Assembly: GCF_022533585.1 (NCBI RefSeq) | Contig: NZ_CP092827.1 | Location: forward strand, 5,550,001-5,614,000 | Direction: 5' to 3' | Source: Pseudomonas sp. LS.1a | Lineage (GTDB): Bacteria > Pseudomonadota > Gammaproteobacteria > Pseudomonadales > Pseudomonadaceae | DNA length: 64,000 bases | Shown here: piece after piece, positions 32,879-44,321 of the stretch | Layout of the letters: every line of letters starts with the position of its first letter | Position numbering within the stretch: position 1 is the stretch's first letter | The notes under the pieces: generated by a model | The model's database searches: none | Told to the model about the DNA's origin: nothing | The model's input: only the letters and a program-made list of their open reading frames with translations | Program-made: the position numbers and the translations under genes

Positions 32879-34369
32879 TCAGTCGAACACGATACCCTGC
32901 GCCAGCGGCAGCTCGCGCGAGTAGTTCACGGTGTTGGTCTGGCGACGCATGTAGCCTTTCCAGGCATCCGAACCGGACTCACGGCCACCGCCAGTCTCCT
33001 TCTCGCCACCGAACGCACCGCCGATCTCGGCGCCGCTGGTACCGATGTTGACGTTGGCGATGCCGCAGTCGCTGCCCGAGGCGCTCTGGAAGCGTTCGGC
33101 TTCACGGATGTCGGTGGTGAAGATGCACGACGACAGGCCTTGTGGCACTTCGTTGTTCAGGCGCAGGGCCTCTTCGAAGTCGTCGTAGGCCAGCACGTAC
33201 AGGATCGGGGCGAAGGTTTCGTGGCGCACCACGTCGCTCTGCGCCGGCATTTCGGCAATGGCAGGCGACACGTAGTAGGCGTTCGGGTACTGGTCGGCCA
33301 GCTGACGCTCGCCACCAAACACCTGGCCACCTTCGTCGCGGGCCTTGGCCAGCGCGCCCTGCATGGCGTCGAACGACTGCTTGTCGATCAGTGGGCCCAC
33401 CAGGTTGTCCTTGCGTGGGTCGCCGATGCGCACCTTGCCGTAGGCGGCTTTGACGCGGGCAACCACTTCGTCCTTGATCGAGCGGTGCACGATCAGGCGG
33501 CGCAGGGTGGTGCAACGCTGGCCGGCGGTGCCGACTGCAGAGAACAGGATGCCGCGCACGGCCAGGTCGAGGTCGGCGCTCGGGGCCAGGATCATGGCGT
33601 TGTTGCCGCCCAGCTCGAGGATGCTGCGACCGAAGCGGGCAGCCACACGTGGGCCGACTTCGCGCCCCATGCGGGTGCTACCGGTGGCGCTGACCAGTGG
33701 CACGCGCGGGTCGTCGACCATCGCTTCGCCAGCTTCACGGCCGCCAATCACCAGTTGTGCCAGGCCAGCCGGGGCATCGCCGAAGGCTTTCAGGGCTTTT
33801 TCGAACAGCGCCTGGCAGGCCAGGGCGGTCAGCGGGGTCTTCTCGGACGGCTTCCACACCACGGAGTTACCGGCGACCAGGGCCAGGGCGGTGTTCCAGG
33901 CCCAGACGGCGACCGGGAAGTTGAAGGCGCTGATCACGCCGACCACGCCCAGCGGGTGCCAGGTTTCACGCATGTGGTGGCCAGGGCGCTCGGAAGCGAT
34001 GGTCAGGCCGTACAGCTGGCGCGACAGGCCAACGGCGAAGTCGCAGATGTCGATCATTTCCTGCACTTCGCCCAGGCCTTCCTGGGTGATCTTGCCGGCT
34101 TCGATCGATACCAGCTCGCCGAGGTCGGCCTTGTGCTCACGCAGCACTTCGCCGAACAGGCGCACCAGCTCGCCACGGCGCGGGGCCGGCACGCTGCGCC
34201 AGGCTTCGAAGGCGCTCTGGGCCTGATCGATGCGGGCGATGGTCTCGGCCTTGCCGAGCAGTTTCACCGAGGCGATCTGGCTGCCGTCGATCGGCGTGTG
34301 AACAGGGTAGTCGCCCTGGGTGTAAGCCTCGGCGGCAACGCCAAGGCGCTCGAGCAATCCAGCAACCAT
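32879..34369 (-). CDS. amaB: L-2-aminoadipate semialdehyde dehydrogenase AmaB
   Basis: This 496-residue aldehyde dehydrogenase has catalytic Cys286 in TAGQRCTTLRRL, general base Glu252 in ELGGNNAM, the NAD-binding FNFPVAVWAWN and the KPSEKTPL Lys. AmaB oxidises 2-aminoadipate-6-semialdehyde to 2-aminoadipate in D-lysine/pipecolate breakdown. ATG 34369 follows AGGAGAAG; a longer frame to 34465 would run through the promoter. Upstream are a TTGTTG-17-TAATAC promoter and a perfect ATCATT-N9-AATGAT dyad, with a divergent LysR gene, so substrate-dependent activation is likely. Confidence 0.9.
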   Translation of the reverse strand: MVAGLLERLGVAAEAYTQGDYPVHTPIDGSQIASVKLLGKAETIARIDQAQSAFEAWRSVPAPRRGELVRLFGEVLREHKADLGELVSIEAGKITQEGLGEVQEMIDICDFAVGLSRQLYGLTIASERPGHHMRETWHPLGVVGVISAFNFPVAVWAWNTALALVAGNSVVWKPSEKTPLTALACQALFEKALKAFGDAPAGLAQLVIGGREAGEAMVDDPRVPLVSATGSTRMGREVGPRVAARFGRSILELGGNNAMILAPSADLDLAVRGILFSAVGTAGQRCTTLRRLIVHRSIKDEVVARVKAAYGKVRIGDPRKDNLVGPLIDKQSFDAMQGALAKARDEGGQVFGGERQLADQYPNAYYVSPAIAEMPAQSDVVRHETFAPILYVLAYDDFEEALRLNNEVPQGLSSCIFTTDIREAERFQSASGSDCGIANVNIGTSGAEIGGAFGGEKETGGGRESGSDAWKGYMRRQTNTVNYSRELPLAQGIVFD

Positions 34370-34418
34370 TTGTGCTTCTCCTACATCGGGTGATGGGGTG
34401 GAAAAATGATGTGGATCA

Positions 34419-34447
34419 GTATTAATCCGATCACATAGGTACAACAA
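34419..34447 (-). promoter_or_regulatory. amaB sigma-70 promoter
   Basis: On the minus strand TTGTTG (34447-34442), a 17-bp spacer and TAATAC (34424-34419) form a good sigma-70 promoter. Transcription would start near 34412. Confidence 0.6.
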
Positions 34448-34465
34448 ACGACCTTTATTCCGCAT

Positions 34466-34486
34466 ATCATTCCGTCAGGTAATGAT
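34466..34486. promoter_or_regulatory. Putative LysR operator between amaB and its regulator
   Basis: A perfect dyad ATCATT-N9-AATGAT lies about 54-74 bp upstream of the inferred amaB start, the usual LysR recognition-site position, and 20 bp before the LysR ATG (autoregulation). Confidence 0.6.
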
Positions 34487-34505
34487 TTGAGCCGCAGAGA
34501 CCGCT

Positions 34506-35396
34506 ATGTCCAAACGCCTGGTGCCCTCCATGACCGCCCTGCAGTGCTTTGAAGCTGCAGCCCGCCATTTGAGCTTTACCCGAGCCGCCGAAGAGCTGCA
34601 CCTGACCCAGAGTGCGGTCAGCAAGCAGGTGGCGCAGCTTGAAGACATGTTGCGCCACCACCTGTTCCTGCGTATCCGCCGCCGCCTGCAGCTGACGCCG
34701 GCGGGCAGCCTGTACCTGGCCGAGGTCAACAAGATCCTCACCCAGGTCGACATGTCCAGCCGCTACGTGCTCACCTACGGCGAGCAGACCGAGATACTGA
34801 AGGTAGCCACTCAACCGAGTTTTGGCGTGCGCTGGTTGATCCCGCACCTCAAGGGCTTTGGCAAGCGCCACGGCAACATCCACCTGGACATCCGCAACGA
34901 GATGGAGCCGTTCGCCCTGCTGCAGGGCTCGGCGGACGTGGTGTTCTTCTATGGCCAGGGCACCTGGCCGGGGGCCACCTGCGTGGAACTGTTCCGTGAA
35001 GAGGTGGTGCCGGTATGTGCACCGGAGCTGCTGGCCGGGCGTGAACTGAACGATGCCGGGGAGCTGGCCGAACTGGTGCTGCTACAGAGCACCTCGCGGC
35101 CCGAGGCCTGGCACGAGTGGTTCCTGGAATTGGGCTTGCAGAGCGTCAGCGCCTACCACGGGCCGCGCTTCGATACGTTCTATATGGCCTTGAGCGCGGC
35201 GCAGGCCGGGTGCGGGGTGGCGTTGGTGCCGCGCTACCTGGCGGCGAAGGAGTTGGCCGAGGGGAGTCTGGTGGTACCTTGGAACCATGCGATGCGCAGT
35301 GCCGGGGCGCATTATCTGGCGTATGCCGAGCATGCGGCGGAGGTGCCCAAGGTAAGGGCATTGGTGGAGTGGATTCGCGAGCAGCTTCAGGCTTGA
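34506..35396 (+). CDS. LysR-family regulator of lysine/2-aminoadipate catabolism
   Basis: This 296-residue GcvA-like LysR protein has the HTH at residues 8-67 (ALQCFEAAARHLSFTRAAEELHLTQSAVSKQVAQLEDML) and an effector domain from about 90 (LKVATQPSFGVRWLIPHLKGFGKRH). It is divergent from amaB with a 136-bp shared control region containing a dyad, and upstream of hglS on the same strand. The natural prediction is activation of amaBA and possibly hglS by a pathway intermediate. The effector is unknown and no regulator name is firm. Confidence 0.87.
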   Translation: MSKRLVPSMTALQCFEAAARHLSFTRAAEELHLTQSAVSKQVAQLEDMLRHHLFLRIRRRLQLTPAGSLYLAEVNKILTQVDMSSRYVLTYGEQTEILKVATQPSFGVRWLIPHLKGFGKRHGNIHLDIRNEMEPFALLQGSADVVFFYGQGTWPGATCVELFREEVVPVCAPELLAGRELNDAGELAELVLLQSTSRPEAWHEWFLELGLQSVSAYHGPRFDTFYMALSAAQAGCGVALVPRYLAAKELAEGSLVVPWNHAMRSAGAHYLAYAEHAAEVPKVRALVEWIREQLQA

Positions 35397-35398
35397 TG

Positions 35399-35480
35399 GC
35401 CTCTTCGCGGGTGAACCCGCTCCCACAGGTATCGCGCAAGGCCTGAGCCCTGTGAGGTACCCGCGAAAGGGCCCTTGAGG
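35399..35480. repeat. REP pair with a deletion in the second arm
   Basis: The first REP is complete. In the second, the GTACCTGTGGGAGCGGG-type stretch is missing: GAGGTAC runs straight into CCGCGAAAGGGCCC. This is a loss of about 18-20 bp between short C-rich repeats. Confidence 0.8.
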
Positions 35481-35580
35481 TCGATCAAAAAAGGAATGAC
35501 ACACTCACTTTTTTTCGCTTGTGAGCCAAGTGCATTCCCAGCTTTCATGTAAGCGTCCGAACCCAACCAGGAAGCTAGCG

Positions 35581-36975
35581 ATGCCCGCCAACGATTTCGT
35601 CAGCCCCGACAGCATCCGCGCGCAGTTCTCTGCCGCCATGTCGCTCATGTACAAACAGGAAGTGCCCCTGTACGGCACGCTGCTGGAGCTGGTGAGCGAA
35701 ATCAACCAGCAAGTCATGGCCCAGCAACCCGAGGTTGCCGAGGCCCTGCGCTGGACCGGCGAAATCGAGCGGCTGGACCAGGAGCGCCATGGTGCCATCC
35801 GCGTCGGCACCGCCGCAGAGCTGGCCACCATCGCCCGGCTGTTCGCGGTCATGGGCATGCAGCCGGTCGGCTACTACGACCTCAGCTCCGCCGGCGTGCC
35901 GGTGCATTCCACCGCCTTCCGCGCGGTGCACGAGCAGTCGCTGCACGTCAGCCCGTTCCGCGTATTCACCTCGCTGCTGCGCCTGGAGCTGATCGACAAC
36001 CCGCAGCTGCGCCAGCTGGCCGAAAGCATCCTGGCCAAGCGCCAGATCTTCACCGCCCGCGCCCTCGAACTGATCGCCCAGTGCGAGCGCGATGGCGGCC
36101 TGAACGCCGTCGATGCCGAGGCGTTCGTGCAGGAAGCGCTGCACACCTTCCGCTGGCACCATGACGCCACCGTCACTGCCGAGCAGTACCAGCAGTTGCA
36201 CGACCAGCACCGCCTGATCGCCGATGTGGTGGCCTTCAAGGGCCCGCACATCAACCACCTGACCCCGCGCACCCTGGACATCGATGCAATCCAGCTCGGC
36301 ATGCCGGCCAAAGGCATCCCGCCGAAGGCCGTGGTCGAAGGTCCGCCCACCCGCCGTCACCCGATCCTGCTGCGCCAGACCAGCTTCAAGGCCCTGCAGG
36401 AAAAGGTTGCGTTCAGCGACCAGCAGGGCAGCGAAGGCAGCCATACCGCGCGCTTCGGCGAAATCGAGCAACGCGGCGCGGCACTGACGCCGAAAGGTCG
36501 CCAGCTGTACGACAAGCTGCTCGACGCCACCCGCGCCGCCCTGGGTGGCGCCCCGGCCGAGGCCAATGCCGAACGCTACATGGCGTTGTTGAAGGACACC
36601 TTTGCCGAATTCCCGGATGACCTGGCGCAGATGCGTGAACAGGGCCTGGCCTACTTCCGCTACTTCGCCACCGAAAAAGGCCTGGCCGCGCGCGACCAGG
36701 ATGACCGCCCGACCACACTGGAGGGGCTGATCGAGGCTGGCCATGTGCACTTCGAGGCGCTGGTGTACGAGGACTTCCTGCCGGTGAGCGCGGCGGGGAT
36801 CTTCCAGTCCAACCTGGGTGACGATGCGCAGGCAGAGTACGGCAGCAACGCCAACCGCGACGCGTTCGAAGAGGCGCTGGGGCTGCAGGTACAGGATGAG
36901 CTGGCGTTGTATGCACAGAGTGAGCGCCGGTCGCTGCAGGCGTGTGCACAGGCTCTGAATCTGGGCTCGATGTAA
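35581..36975 (+). CDS. hglS: 2-oxoadipate dioxygenase/decarboxylase HglS (hydroxyglutarate synthase, DUF1338)
   Basis: This 464-residue enzyme, when numbered from the ATG at 35581, places the Fe(II) ligands reported for P. putida HglS exactly: His70 (QERHGAIRVG), His226 (PHINHLTPR) and Glu294 (ARFGEIEQRG). It converts 2-oxoadipate and O2 to D-2-hydroxyglutarate plus CO2, the step after AmaB and transamination. The exact numbering supports both identity and start. The 185-bp gap from the LysR gene holds a damaged REP pair, so hglS probably has its own promoter. P. putida gene order amaA-amaB-LysR-hglS is identical. Confidence 0.95.
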   Translation: MPANDFVSPDSIRAQFSAAMSLMYKQEVPLYGTLLELVSEINQQVMAQQPEVAEALRWTGEIERLDQERHGAIRVGTAAELATIARLFAVMGMQPVGYYDLSSAGVPVHSTAFRAVHEQSLHVSPFRVFTSLLRLELIDNPQLRQLAESILAKRQIFTARALELIAQCERDGGLNAVDAEAFVQEALHTFRWHHDATVTAEQYQQLHDQHRLIADVVAFKGPHINHLTPRTLDIDAIQLGMPAKGIPPKAVVEGPPTRRHPILLRQTSFKALQEKVAFSDQQGSEGSHTARFGEIEQRGAALTPKGRQLYDKLLDATRAALGGAPAEANAERYMALLKDTFAEFPDDLAQMREQGLAYFRYFATEKGLAARDQDDRPTTLEGLIEAGHVHFEALVYEDFLPVSAAGIFQSNLGDDAQAEYGSNANRDAFEEALGLQVQDELALYAQSERRSLQACAQALNLGSM

Positions 36976-36981
36976 GGCATT

Positions 36982-37062
36982 GCGGCCTCTTCGCGGGTAA
37001 ACCCGCTCCCACAGGCCTACGCTTGACCTGTGGGAGCGGGTTTACCCGCGAAGAGGCCGGTA
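36982..37062. repeat. REP pair with very short spacer
   Basis: Two full inverted REPs are separated by about 10 bp instead of the usual 30, between hglS and a convergent LysR gene. Confidence 0.88.
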
Positions 37063-37069
37063 CAAGCGA

Positions 37070-37996
37070 TCAGAGGGGCGGCAGAATCTGCACATCCGGC
37101 AAATCCATCGCCGCCACCTCCTCTTCCAGAAACGCGCTCAAACGCCGCAACCGCTCGCCCCCTGGCCGAGTGCGCGGCCACACCAGGTAATAATCCATCC
37201 CGCTGGGCACCGCCGTCGGCCACGGCAGGCTCAAGCGCCCCTGTGCCACATCCTCGGCCACCATCAGCAAATCGCCCATGGAAATGCCATAGCCACGCGC
37301 CGCGGCAATCATGCCCAGCTCCAGGGTGTCGAACACCTGCCCGCCCTTGAGCGAAACCTTGTCACTCAGCCCCATGCGCTCCAGCCACTCCCGCCAGTCG
37401 CGCTTGTCCACCGTGGGGTGCAGCAACTCGATGCAGGCCAGCCGGCGCTCGTCCCAGGGTTCCTCGTCGAGCAGGTCTGGCGCACCCACGGGGATCAGCA
37501 ACTCCGGGAACAACTTGCGCACTTCCCAGTCCGGCGGGAACACGCCGTCGCTGAGCAATACCGCGCAATCGAACGGTTCCTGGTTGAAGTCCACATGGTC
37601 GACATCCATCCAGGCGCTGGTCAGCTGCACTTCATTGCCAGGCTGCAAATGGCGAAAGCGGCTCAGACGCGCCAGCAACCAGCGCATGGTCAGGGTCGAG
37701 GGGGCCTTCATGCGCAGGATGTCATCTTCACCGCGCAAGGTATCGCAAGCCCGCTCCAGCGCGGCAAAGCCTTCGCGCACACCGGGCAGCAGCACCCGCG
37801 CCGCTTCGGTCAGTTGCAGGCTGCGGCCGCTGCGCACGAACAGGCGGCAGGCAAAGTGCTCCTCCAGCGTGCGGATATGCCGGCTGACCGCGCTCTGGGT
37901 GATCGACAGCTCTTCGCCGGCACGGGTGAAGGAGCTTAGCCGCGCGGCGGCTTCGAATGCGCGCAGGGCATACAGCGGGGGGAGCTGACGGGACAT
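37070..37996 (-). CDS. LysR-family regulator (GcvA-like)
   Basis: This 308-residue protein has its HTH at residues 6-65 (LYALRAFEAAARLSSFTRAGEELSITQSAVSRHIRTLEEHFACRLFVRSGRSLQLTEA) and an effector domain following MKAPSTLTMRWLLARLSRF. It is divergent from the MATE pump gene with 156 bp between the starts, so it may control that pump. The same LysR-MATE-EAL-rep order is remembered from P. aeruginosa. ATG 37996 gives the family N-terminus with a weak CAGG site; the in-frame extension to 38050 is unlikely. Confidence 0.85.
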   Translation of the reverse strand: MSRQLPPLYALRAFEAAARLSSFTRAGEELSITQSAVSRHIRTLEEHFACRLFVRSGRSLQLTEAARVLLPGVREGFAALERACDTLRGEDDILRMKAPSTLTMRWLLARLSRFRHLQPGNEVQLTSAWMDVDHVDFNQEPFDCAVLLSDGVFPPDWEVRKLFPELLIPVGAPDLLDEEPWDERRLACIELLHPTVDKRDWREWLERMGLSDKVSLKGGQVFDTLELGMIAAARGYGISMGDLLMVAEDVAQGRLSLPWPTAVPSGMDYYLVWPRTRPGGERLRRLSAFLEEEVAAMDLPDVQILPPL

Positions 37997-38152
37997 GAGG
38001 TACCTGCCATAAGGGGCTGTGGAGCGAATCACCGGAAAGCATATATGCATGAGTCAGACTCATGCCAATGATCGCTTTTATCCTTTTGTGCAAAGTTGAC
38101 CAAAGCCTCAGAATCGCCCTTCGTTGATCACCCCAGGAAAAGGACTGCCCCC

Positions 38153-39541
38153 ATGCATGTCGCGCCCACCACAGAACTCAAGGCTTTGCTGCGCCTGGCC
38201 GGGCCGCTGATCGCCTCGCAGTTGGCGCATATGCTGATGGTGCTGACCGATACCTTGATGATGGCCCGCATCAGCCCGCAAGCCCTGGCTGGCGGCGGCC
38301 TGGGCGCGGCGAGCTACTCGTTCGTGTCGATCTTCTGCCTGGGCGTGATCGCGGCGGTCGGCACCCTGGTGGCGATTCGCAAGGGCGCCAACGACATCGA
38401 CGGTGCCACCCGCCTGGCACAGGGCGGCCTGTGGCTGGCCTGGGGCCTGGCGCTGTTCGCTGCGCTGGTGCTGTGGAACCTGGAGCCGGTATTGCTGCTG
38501 TTCGGGCAAAAGCCCGAGAACGTTGCTTCGGCCGCCGAATTCCTCACCCTGCTGCCACTGGCCCTGCCCGGCTACCTGACCTTCATGGCCTTGCGCGGTT
38601 TCACCAGCGCGCTGGGCCGCTCGACCCCGGTGATGGTCATCAGCCTGGTCGGCACGGTGCTTAACTACCTGTTCAACGTAGCGTTGATCGAAGGCATGTT
38701 CGGCCTGCCCAAGCTGGGCCTGATGGGCATCGGCCTGGTCACCGCGGTGGTGTCGATGGGCATGGCCATTGCCCTGGCGCTGTATATCCGCTGGCACCCG
38801 GCCTATGCCGCCTACCCGCTGTGCAAGGGCCTGTCGCGCCCGTCGTTGCCGGCCCTGCGCGAGCTGTGGCGGCTGGGCCTGCCGATTGGCGGCACCTACA
38901 TGGTGGAAGTCGGCCTGTTCGCCTTCGCTGCGCTGTGCATGGGCGTGCTGGGCAGTACCGAGCTGGCGGCGCACCAGATCGCCCTGCAGATCGTCTCCAC
39001 GGCGTTCATGGTGCCGACCGGGTTGTCGTATGCGGTGACCATGCGCGTGGGGCTGTACTACGGCGCCGGCAACCTGCTGGCAGCGCGCAGCGCCGGGCGG
39101 GTGGGCATCGGCTTCGGGGCGATGATCATGTTTGCCTTCGCCGCGCTGTTCTGGCTGCTGCCCGATACGCTGGTGGGGCTGTTCATCGACCGTGACGACC
39201 CGGCATTTGCGGCGATCTTCCAGCTGGCGGTGCAGTTGCTGATGGTGGCGGCGTGGTTCGAGCTGTTCGATGGCATGCAGACGATTGCGATGGGCTCGAT
39301 CCGTGGGCTGAAGGATGCCAGGACCACCTTCCTGATCGGGCTGGTGTGCTACTGGCTGGTGGGGGCGCCGAGTGCCTGGCTGTTCACCTTCAACCTGGGC
39401 GGTGGTGCGGTCGGAGTGTGGTGGGGGCTGGCGTTGGGGTTGGCGTGTGCGGCGGTGGCGCTGACCTTTGGCTTTGAGTGGCGCATGAAGCGGCTTTTGG
39501 GTAAGGCCGGGATGGGTGGCGCGGCTACGGCTTCGGCCTGA
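38153..39541 (+). CDS. MATE-family multidrug efflux pump
   Basis: This 462-residue inner-membrane protein has 12 helices of the MATE/NorM type: ELKALLRLAGPLIASQLAHMLMVLTDTLMMARIS at helix 1, ALAGGGLGAASYSFV, LPLALPGYLTFMALRGFTSALGRSTPVM, and the second half starting at LPIGGTYMVEVGLFAFAALCMGVLG. It should export cationic drugs in exchange for Na+ or H+. ATG 38153 follows AAGGAC; 19 further codons upstream are unlikely. It is divergent from a LysR gene and followed by a REP pair. Confidence 0.92.
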   Translation: MHVAPTTELKALLRLAGPLIASQLAHMLMVLTDTLMMARISPQALAGGGLGAASYSFVSIFCLGVIAAVGTLVAIRKGANDIDGATRLAQGGLWLAWGLALFAALVLWNLEPVLLLFGQKPENVASAAEFLTLLPLALPGYLTFMALRGFTSALGRSTPVMVISLVGTVLNYLFNVALIEGMFGLPKLGLMGIGLVTAVVSMGMAIALALYIRWHPAYAAYPLCKGLSRPSLPALRELWRLGLPIGGTYMVEVGLFAFAALCMGVLGSTELAAHQIALQIVSTAFMVPTGLSYAVTMRVGLYYGAGNLLAARSAGRVGIGFGAMIMFAFAALFWLLPDTLVGLFIDRDDPAFAAIFQLAVQLLMVAAWFELFDGMQTIAMGSIRGLKDARTTFLIGLVCYWLVGAPSAWLFTFNLGGGAVGVWWGLALGLACAAVALTFGFEWRMKRLLGKAGMGGAATASA

Positions 39542-39545
39542 CTTG

Positions 39546-39641
39546 CGGGCCTCTTCGCGGGTAAACCCGCTCCCACAGGGACTGCGCAGGGTCTGAATCC
39601 TGTGCAAAGCCTGTGGGAGCGGGTTCACCCGCGAAAGGGCC
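39546..39641. repeat. REP pair (inverted)
   Basis: REP cores with GGGTAAACCCG and GGGTTCACCCG centres lie between the convergent MATE and EAL genes. Confidence 0.88.
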
Positions 39642-41309
39642 CTAAAGGGCTGCGCCCAACTGGCAGCCAGTCGCCTGCAGCAAGAACTCCATCAACTCCC
39701 CCACCGGCAGCGGCTTGCTGACCAGGAAGCCTTGAACCTGGTCACAGCCAAACCCGCGCAACAACGCCATTTGCTCTTCACTCTCCACCCCTTCGGCCAC
39801 CACTTCGAGGTTGAGGTTGTGCGCCAGGTTGATCATGGCGTGTACCAGCTTGCGGTTCTCCTCGCGCATTTCCATTTCCGCGACAAAGCTGCGGTCCACC
39901 TTGAGCAAGGTGATCGGCAGGCTGTTCAGGTGCACGAACGAAGAAAACCCGGTACCGAAATCATCGAGCGAGAAGCGCACGCCCAGGCGCCCCAGGGCGT
40001 CCATGGTCTGGCGCACCAGCTCGTTGCGGCGCATCACCGCCGTTTCGGTCAGCTCGAACTCCAGCCAGCGGGCATCCACGCCATGCTCGAGAATCAGGCG
40101 GCTCAAGGTCGCCAGCAGCTGGCTGTCCTGGAACTGGCGGAAGCTCAGGTTGACCGCCATGTGCAGCGGCTCCAGGCCGCGCTCGCACAGCGCCTGCATG
40201 TCATGCAGGGCGCGGGAAATCACCCAGTAGCCCAGCGGCACGATCAGGCCGCTCTGCTCGGCCAGCGGCACGAACTCGCTGGGCGGCAACAGGCCGCGCT
40301 CGGCATGCCGCCAGCGCACCAGCGCCTCGAGGCCGACGATACGCCCGTCGGCCAGGTTCAACCGCGGCTGGTAATGCAGCTCCAGCTCGTCACGGCGCAG
40401 GGCGCGGCGCAGTTCGCTTTCCAGGTCGGCCAGGCTACGGGCATTGCGGTTGATGCGTTCGTTGAACACATGGAAGGTGCAACCCTGGCTGCCCTTGGCC
40501 TGGCGCATGGCGATGTGCGCGTGCCACATCAGCGGGTCGGCGCCACCCTGGGCGCGGGCATGGGCCAGGCCCAGGCTGCAGCCCAGCAGCAGGCTTTCGC
40601 CGTCGATCCAGTAGGGCTCGGCCAACGCCTCGACAATCCGCTCGGCAATCCATTCGGCACGGTTGGGGTCGCGCCGGGTGTCGATCAGCAGGGCAAACTC
40701 GTCGCTGCCCAGCCGCGCCAGCTGGTCGCCCGCCTCCAGTTGCTGCTTCAGGCGTGCCACCACCTGCAGGATCAGGCGGTCGCCGCTCTGGTGGCCGAGG
40801 GCATCGTTGACATGGCGGAAGTTGTCCAGGTCCAGATGGCCGAGGGCAAGGCCGCGGCCGTCGTTCTCGGCCAGGCGCGCGGTCAGCAAGGCCTGGAAAC
40901 CCTGGCGGTTGGCGATACCGGTCAGCGGGTCCTGCTCGGCCAGACGCTGCAAGGTGGCCACCAGCACACCGCGCTCGCGCACATGGCGCAGCGAGCGGCG
41001 CAAGGTGTCGGCATTGAGCTGGTCATGCACCAGCCAGTCACTGACGGCGCTGGGCGCTACCTGGGGCTCATGGTCGAGCAGCAGGATGGTCGGCAACTCG
41101 CAGCGCCCGGGCGCCGGTTGCAGGGCCGGGGTTGCCAGCACGACAGCCTGGCGGTCCTGGTTGAACAGGCTGTCGACCGCCTCCCAGTTTGGCGCCGTCA
41201 GCAGCACGGCGCTGCCACCCAGGGCAGGCATGCACGCGCGTAGCAGCGCGGCCCATTCCGGCTCATCGGCCAACAGCAGCAAACGCAATGGTTCGACAGG
41301 CGTGGACAA
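39642..41309 (-). CDS. Degenerate GGDEF - EAL protein, probable c-di-GMP phosphodiesterase
   Basis: The protein is 555 residues. Residues 1-115 resemble a receiver without the acidic pocket. The GGDEF domain (about 120-285) has GSDEF in place of GGDEF and no RxxD inhibitory site. The EAL domain (about 300-545) keeps GLEALVRWRH, ELTET, DDFGTGFSSF, KVDRSF, AEGVESEEQ and QGF, the residues for metal binding and hydrolysis. It should degrade c-di-GMP. The P. aeruginosa gene in the same place before rep (PA5295, ProE) is a phosphodiesterase. No membrane segments are seen. It is divergent from rep. Confidence 0.88.
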   Translation of the reverse strand: MSTPVEPLRLLLLADEPEWAALLRACMPALGGSAVLLTAPNWEAVDSLFNQDRQAVVLATPALQPAPGRCELPTILLLDHEPQVAPSAVSDWLVHDQLNADTLRRSLRHVRERGVLVATLQRLAEQDPLTGIANRQGFQALLTARLAENDGRGLALGHLDLDNFRHVNDALGHQSGDRLILQVVARLKQQLEAGDQLARLGSDEFALLIDTRRDPNRAEWIAERIVEALAEPYWIDGESLLLGCSLGLAHARAQGGADPLMWHAHIAMRQAKGSQGCTFHVFNERINRNARSLADLESELRRALRRDELELHYQPRLNLADGRIVGLEALVRWRHAERGLLPPSEFVPLAEQSGLIVPLGYWVISRALHDMQALCERGLEPLHMAVNLSFRQFQDSQLLATLSRLILEHGVDARWLEFELTETAVMRRNELVRQTMDALGRLGVRFSLDDFGTGFSSFVHLNSLPITLLKVDRSFVAEMEMREENRKLVHAMINLAHNLNLEVVAEGVESEEQMALLRGFGCDQVQGFLVSKPLPVGELMEFLLQATGCQLGAAL

Positions 41310-41519
41310 GCGGGCTCCTTAGGGCTTCACGGTGCAACGGAAACTGCCAGGTATGCTACTGCATTAATGGAAATGATTTTCACTTTAATACATGTTTTTA
41401 CGGGCGTAGCATCCCGACGTATTTTGTCGTGCATCCTGCGCGAAACTGCGCCAGCCGGCAAATCCCGTTTACATATTTGACTCAGACGTCAGACGGTCGC
41501 GCCACAACCACCCCATGCC

Positions 41520-41528
41520 TGTTAGAAT
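41520..41528 (+). promoter_or_regulatory. rep extended -10 promoter element
   Basis: TGTTAGAAT followed by GCGCG lies 36 bp before the rep ATG. No good -35 is visible. The 254-bp gap 41310-41563 also holds a Fur-box-like GGAAATGATTTTCA at 41369-41382. Confidence 0.5.
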
Positions 41529-41563
41529 GCGCGGCTATTTTCTGGCGACCCCCGGTTTCTAGC

Positions 41564-44211
<2,648 letters not shown>

Positions 44212-44226
44212 GGCCGCTACGCGATC

Positions 44227-44303
44227 TCTGTGGGAGCGGGTTTACCCGCGAAGGCGATTTGGGATGCGCCATCGCATTCGCGGGTAAACCCGCTCCCACA
44301 GGG
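44227..44303. repeat. REP pair in opposite order
   Basis: Unlike most pairs here, the CTGTGGGAGCGGG arm comes first and the CCCGCTCCCACAGG arm last, so the two REPs point the other way. The spacer contains GGCGATTTGGGATGCGCC. Confidence 0.85.
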
Positions 44304-44321
44304 GACAGTATGTCCGAGCGC

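Noticed and set aside
41189..41563. N-terminal extension of Rep by 125 residues
   Set aside because: It overlaps the divergent EAL gene start and the TGTTAGAAT promoter element. Family length fits ATG 41564.
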